Source: an uncultured Lachnospiraceae bacterium
Lineage (GTDB): Bacteria; Bacillota; Clostridia; Lachnospirales; Lachnospiraceae
Assembly: GCA_910576815.1 (NCBI GenBank)
Contig: CAJTKA010000022.1
Span: 1-61,289 of the forward strand
Direction of reading: 5' to 3'
DNA length: 61,289 nt
Of this stretch, positions 60,530 through 61,289 are shown piece by piece; positions within the stretch are counted from its first letter, which is position 1, and every line of letters starts with the position of its first letter. Below the pieces are notes generated by a model that did not search any database, was not told the DNA's origin, and was given only the letters and a program-made list of their open reading frames with translations. The position numbers were made by a program, and so were the translations under genes.

Positions 60530-61180
60530 ATGAAAAAAGAGAATATAGTATATCGGATTAACGGGGAAGATGGCCCTACATCTGTTTTTATCCTTAAGAA
60601 TATAAAGAAGCGTACCCTTAAGCAGCAATTACAAAAAAGCGCATATAACCGCAAGAAGAAACGTATTGAAAAAACGATTACGGGAGAAAGCCATCATTCC
60701 ATGGAGGATGTGCTTGCATTTGCGGTAAATGAATGCGGCTTAACAGAACTTGACAGGGATTCGGATGAGGTGCGGGAAGAATATAAACAGTTACGGGCGT
60801 CTTTTATGCTGCAATATAAGCCGGAATTGCTTGGAGAATATGCAAAACTTCCGCCGCTTGAAAGGGAAGATCCGGAAGCAGTAAAGGAACATTTGGAAAA
60901 ATGCAAAAAGCAATTTCAGTATGCTGTGGCTGTTCCAAAAGAGCTGTTTGATATTGATGTGCATAAGTATATCAAAAAATATTCGGATATCAATGAAAGT
61001 CTGGATGTTGTAATTGAGACGAAGTATGGATATATCGGTGGAGGAGCTGCCGGAAAAAAGGCGGTAAAAGACCTGAATGAGATGATGATACGCCTGCATA
61101 AATATTACGGAGTAACGCAGGAAGATATTGACCGTCAAACGGAGAGATATAAAAATCTTATCAGGACATTATGCAACTAG
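60530..61180 (+). CDS. Hypothetical protein with N-terminal NGEDGPTSVF motif, 216 aa
   Basis: Soluble, highly charged, AT-rich gene. INGEDGPTSVFIL near the N terminus is a word I associate with Clostridial proteins that databases sometimes mislabel as decarboxylase beta subunits because that family shares the GPTS motif; there are no membrane segments here, so that function is unlikely. Then a very basic stretch (KNIKKRTLKQQLQKSAYNRK) and a helical C-terminal part. AAAGGTGAAG precedes the ATG. Function unknown. Confidence 0.6.
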   Translation: MKKENIVYRINGEDGPTSVFILKNIKKRTLKQQLQKSAYNRKKKRIEKTITGESHHSMEDVLAFAVNECGLTELDRDSDEVREEYKQLRASFMLQYKPELLGEYAKLPPLEREDPEAVKEHLEKCKKQFQYAVAVPKELFDIDVHKYIKKYSDINESLDVVIETKYGYIGGGAAGKKAVKDLNEMMIRLHKYYGVTQEDIDRQTERYKNLIRTLCN

Positions 61181-61240
61181 ATTCGTGCTTGTAGAATTGA
61201 AAAATAGGTGAAGATTTGAATTGAATTTAGGAGGTTTAGT

Positions 61241-61289
61241 GTGAAAGAAAGTAGAGGACAGCCGATAAATGGCACACTTAAACAAGCTA
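61241..61289 (+). CDS. Start of a gene cut by the window end
   Basis: GGAGG (61230-61234) stands 6 nt before GTG 61241, opening VKESRGQPINGTLKQA up to the last base. Too short to identify. Confidence 0.45.
   Translation, partial: MKESRGQPINGTLKQA

Noticed and set aside
60530..61180. Sodium-translocating decarboxylase beta subunit
   Set aside because: Only a short GPTS-type motif fits; the protein has no membrane helices, which the real subunit needs.

Overview
The window looks like a chromosomal segment from a gut-type member of the Lachnospiraceae (Clostridia, Firmicutes). Evidence: AGGAGG-type ribosome sites throughout, TTG/GTG starts, a tryptophan T-box leader, a single-chain PurL, MalEFG-type importer genes without a local ATPase, Rpn-type and Uma2 proteins, and several short families (holin-like toxin peptides, DUF6773, DUF6508) that I associate with that family. 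The assignment is inference from gene content; I cannot name a genus.

Layout. 1-1260: two diverged copies of a ~160-180 bp repeat bracket a small unknown gene and a type I toxin-antitoxin cassette (30-aa membrane peptide plus a convergent antisense RNA with a near-perfect promoter). 1261-5235: isochorismatase-like hydrolase, endonuclease III, an unknown protein, then minus-strand CPBP protease, DUF6773-like membrane protein and XRE repressor. 5701-13882: Csp-like subtilase, chemotaxis receptor, LacI regulator, ECF S-component, P-loop kinase, a large putative carbohydrate-active protein and an overlapping zinc ribbon. 14104-21210: carbohydrate locus with an intracellular GH53 galactanase, lipoprotein binding protein, two permeases and a surface GH13 lipoprotein. 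21360-25024: OFA-family transporter convergent with a 750-aa protein carrying a cyclic-nucleotide-type domain. 25088-31482 (minus strand): decayed Rpn nuclease between exact 37-bp repeats, a very large secreted subtilase, and just upstream of it a lipoprotein that resembles the subtilase propeptide without a protease domain. 31655-35257: coiled-coil protein, DUF6508-like protein, TetR regulator, then an AT-rich three-gene membrane cassette of unknown function.

35388-52364 is core metabolism: purL, a Uma2 nuclease, a trp operon (trpEGDCFBA) behind a Trp T-box, and carAB. 52424-58632: stand-alone FlhA C-domain protein, queH, an unknown membrane protein, argS, and an ECF sigma/anti-sigma pair. 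58744-58939: tRNA-Val and tRNA-Met. Beyond them is a decayed AT-rich island (PIN-domain remnant, truncated serine recombinase, frameshifted TfoX C-domain, unknown proteins) that runs off the window.

Two themes stand out. First, many leaders and intergenic gaps hold perfect or near-perfect hairpins, some clearly repeated: an AGAGTAAATCCC-type hairpin follows the binding-protein gene and recurs 2.5 times inside the trp T-box leader, and two larger multi-stem palindromic elements sit at 13890-14019 and 40555-40727. Second, there are small two-part systems worth testing: the toxin/antisense cassette and the subtilase with its separate propeptide-like lipoprotein.
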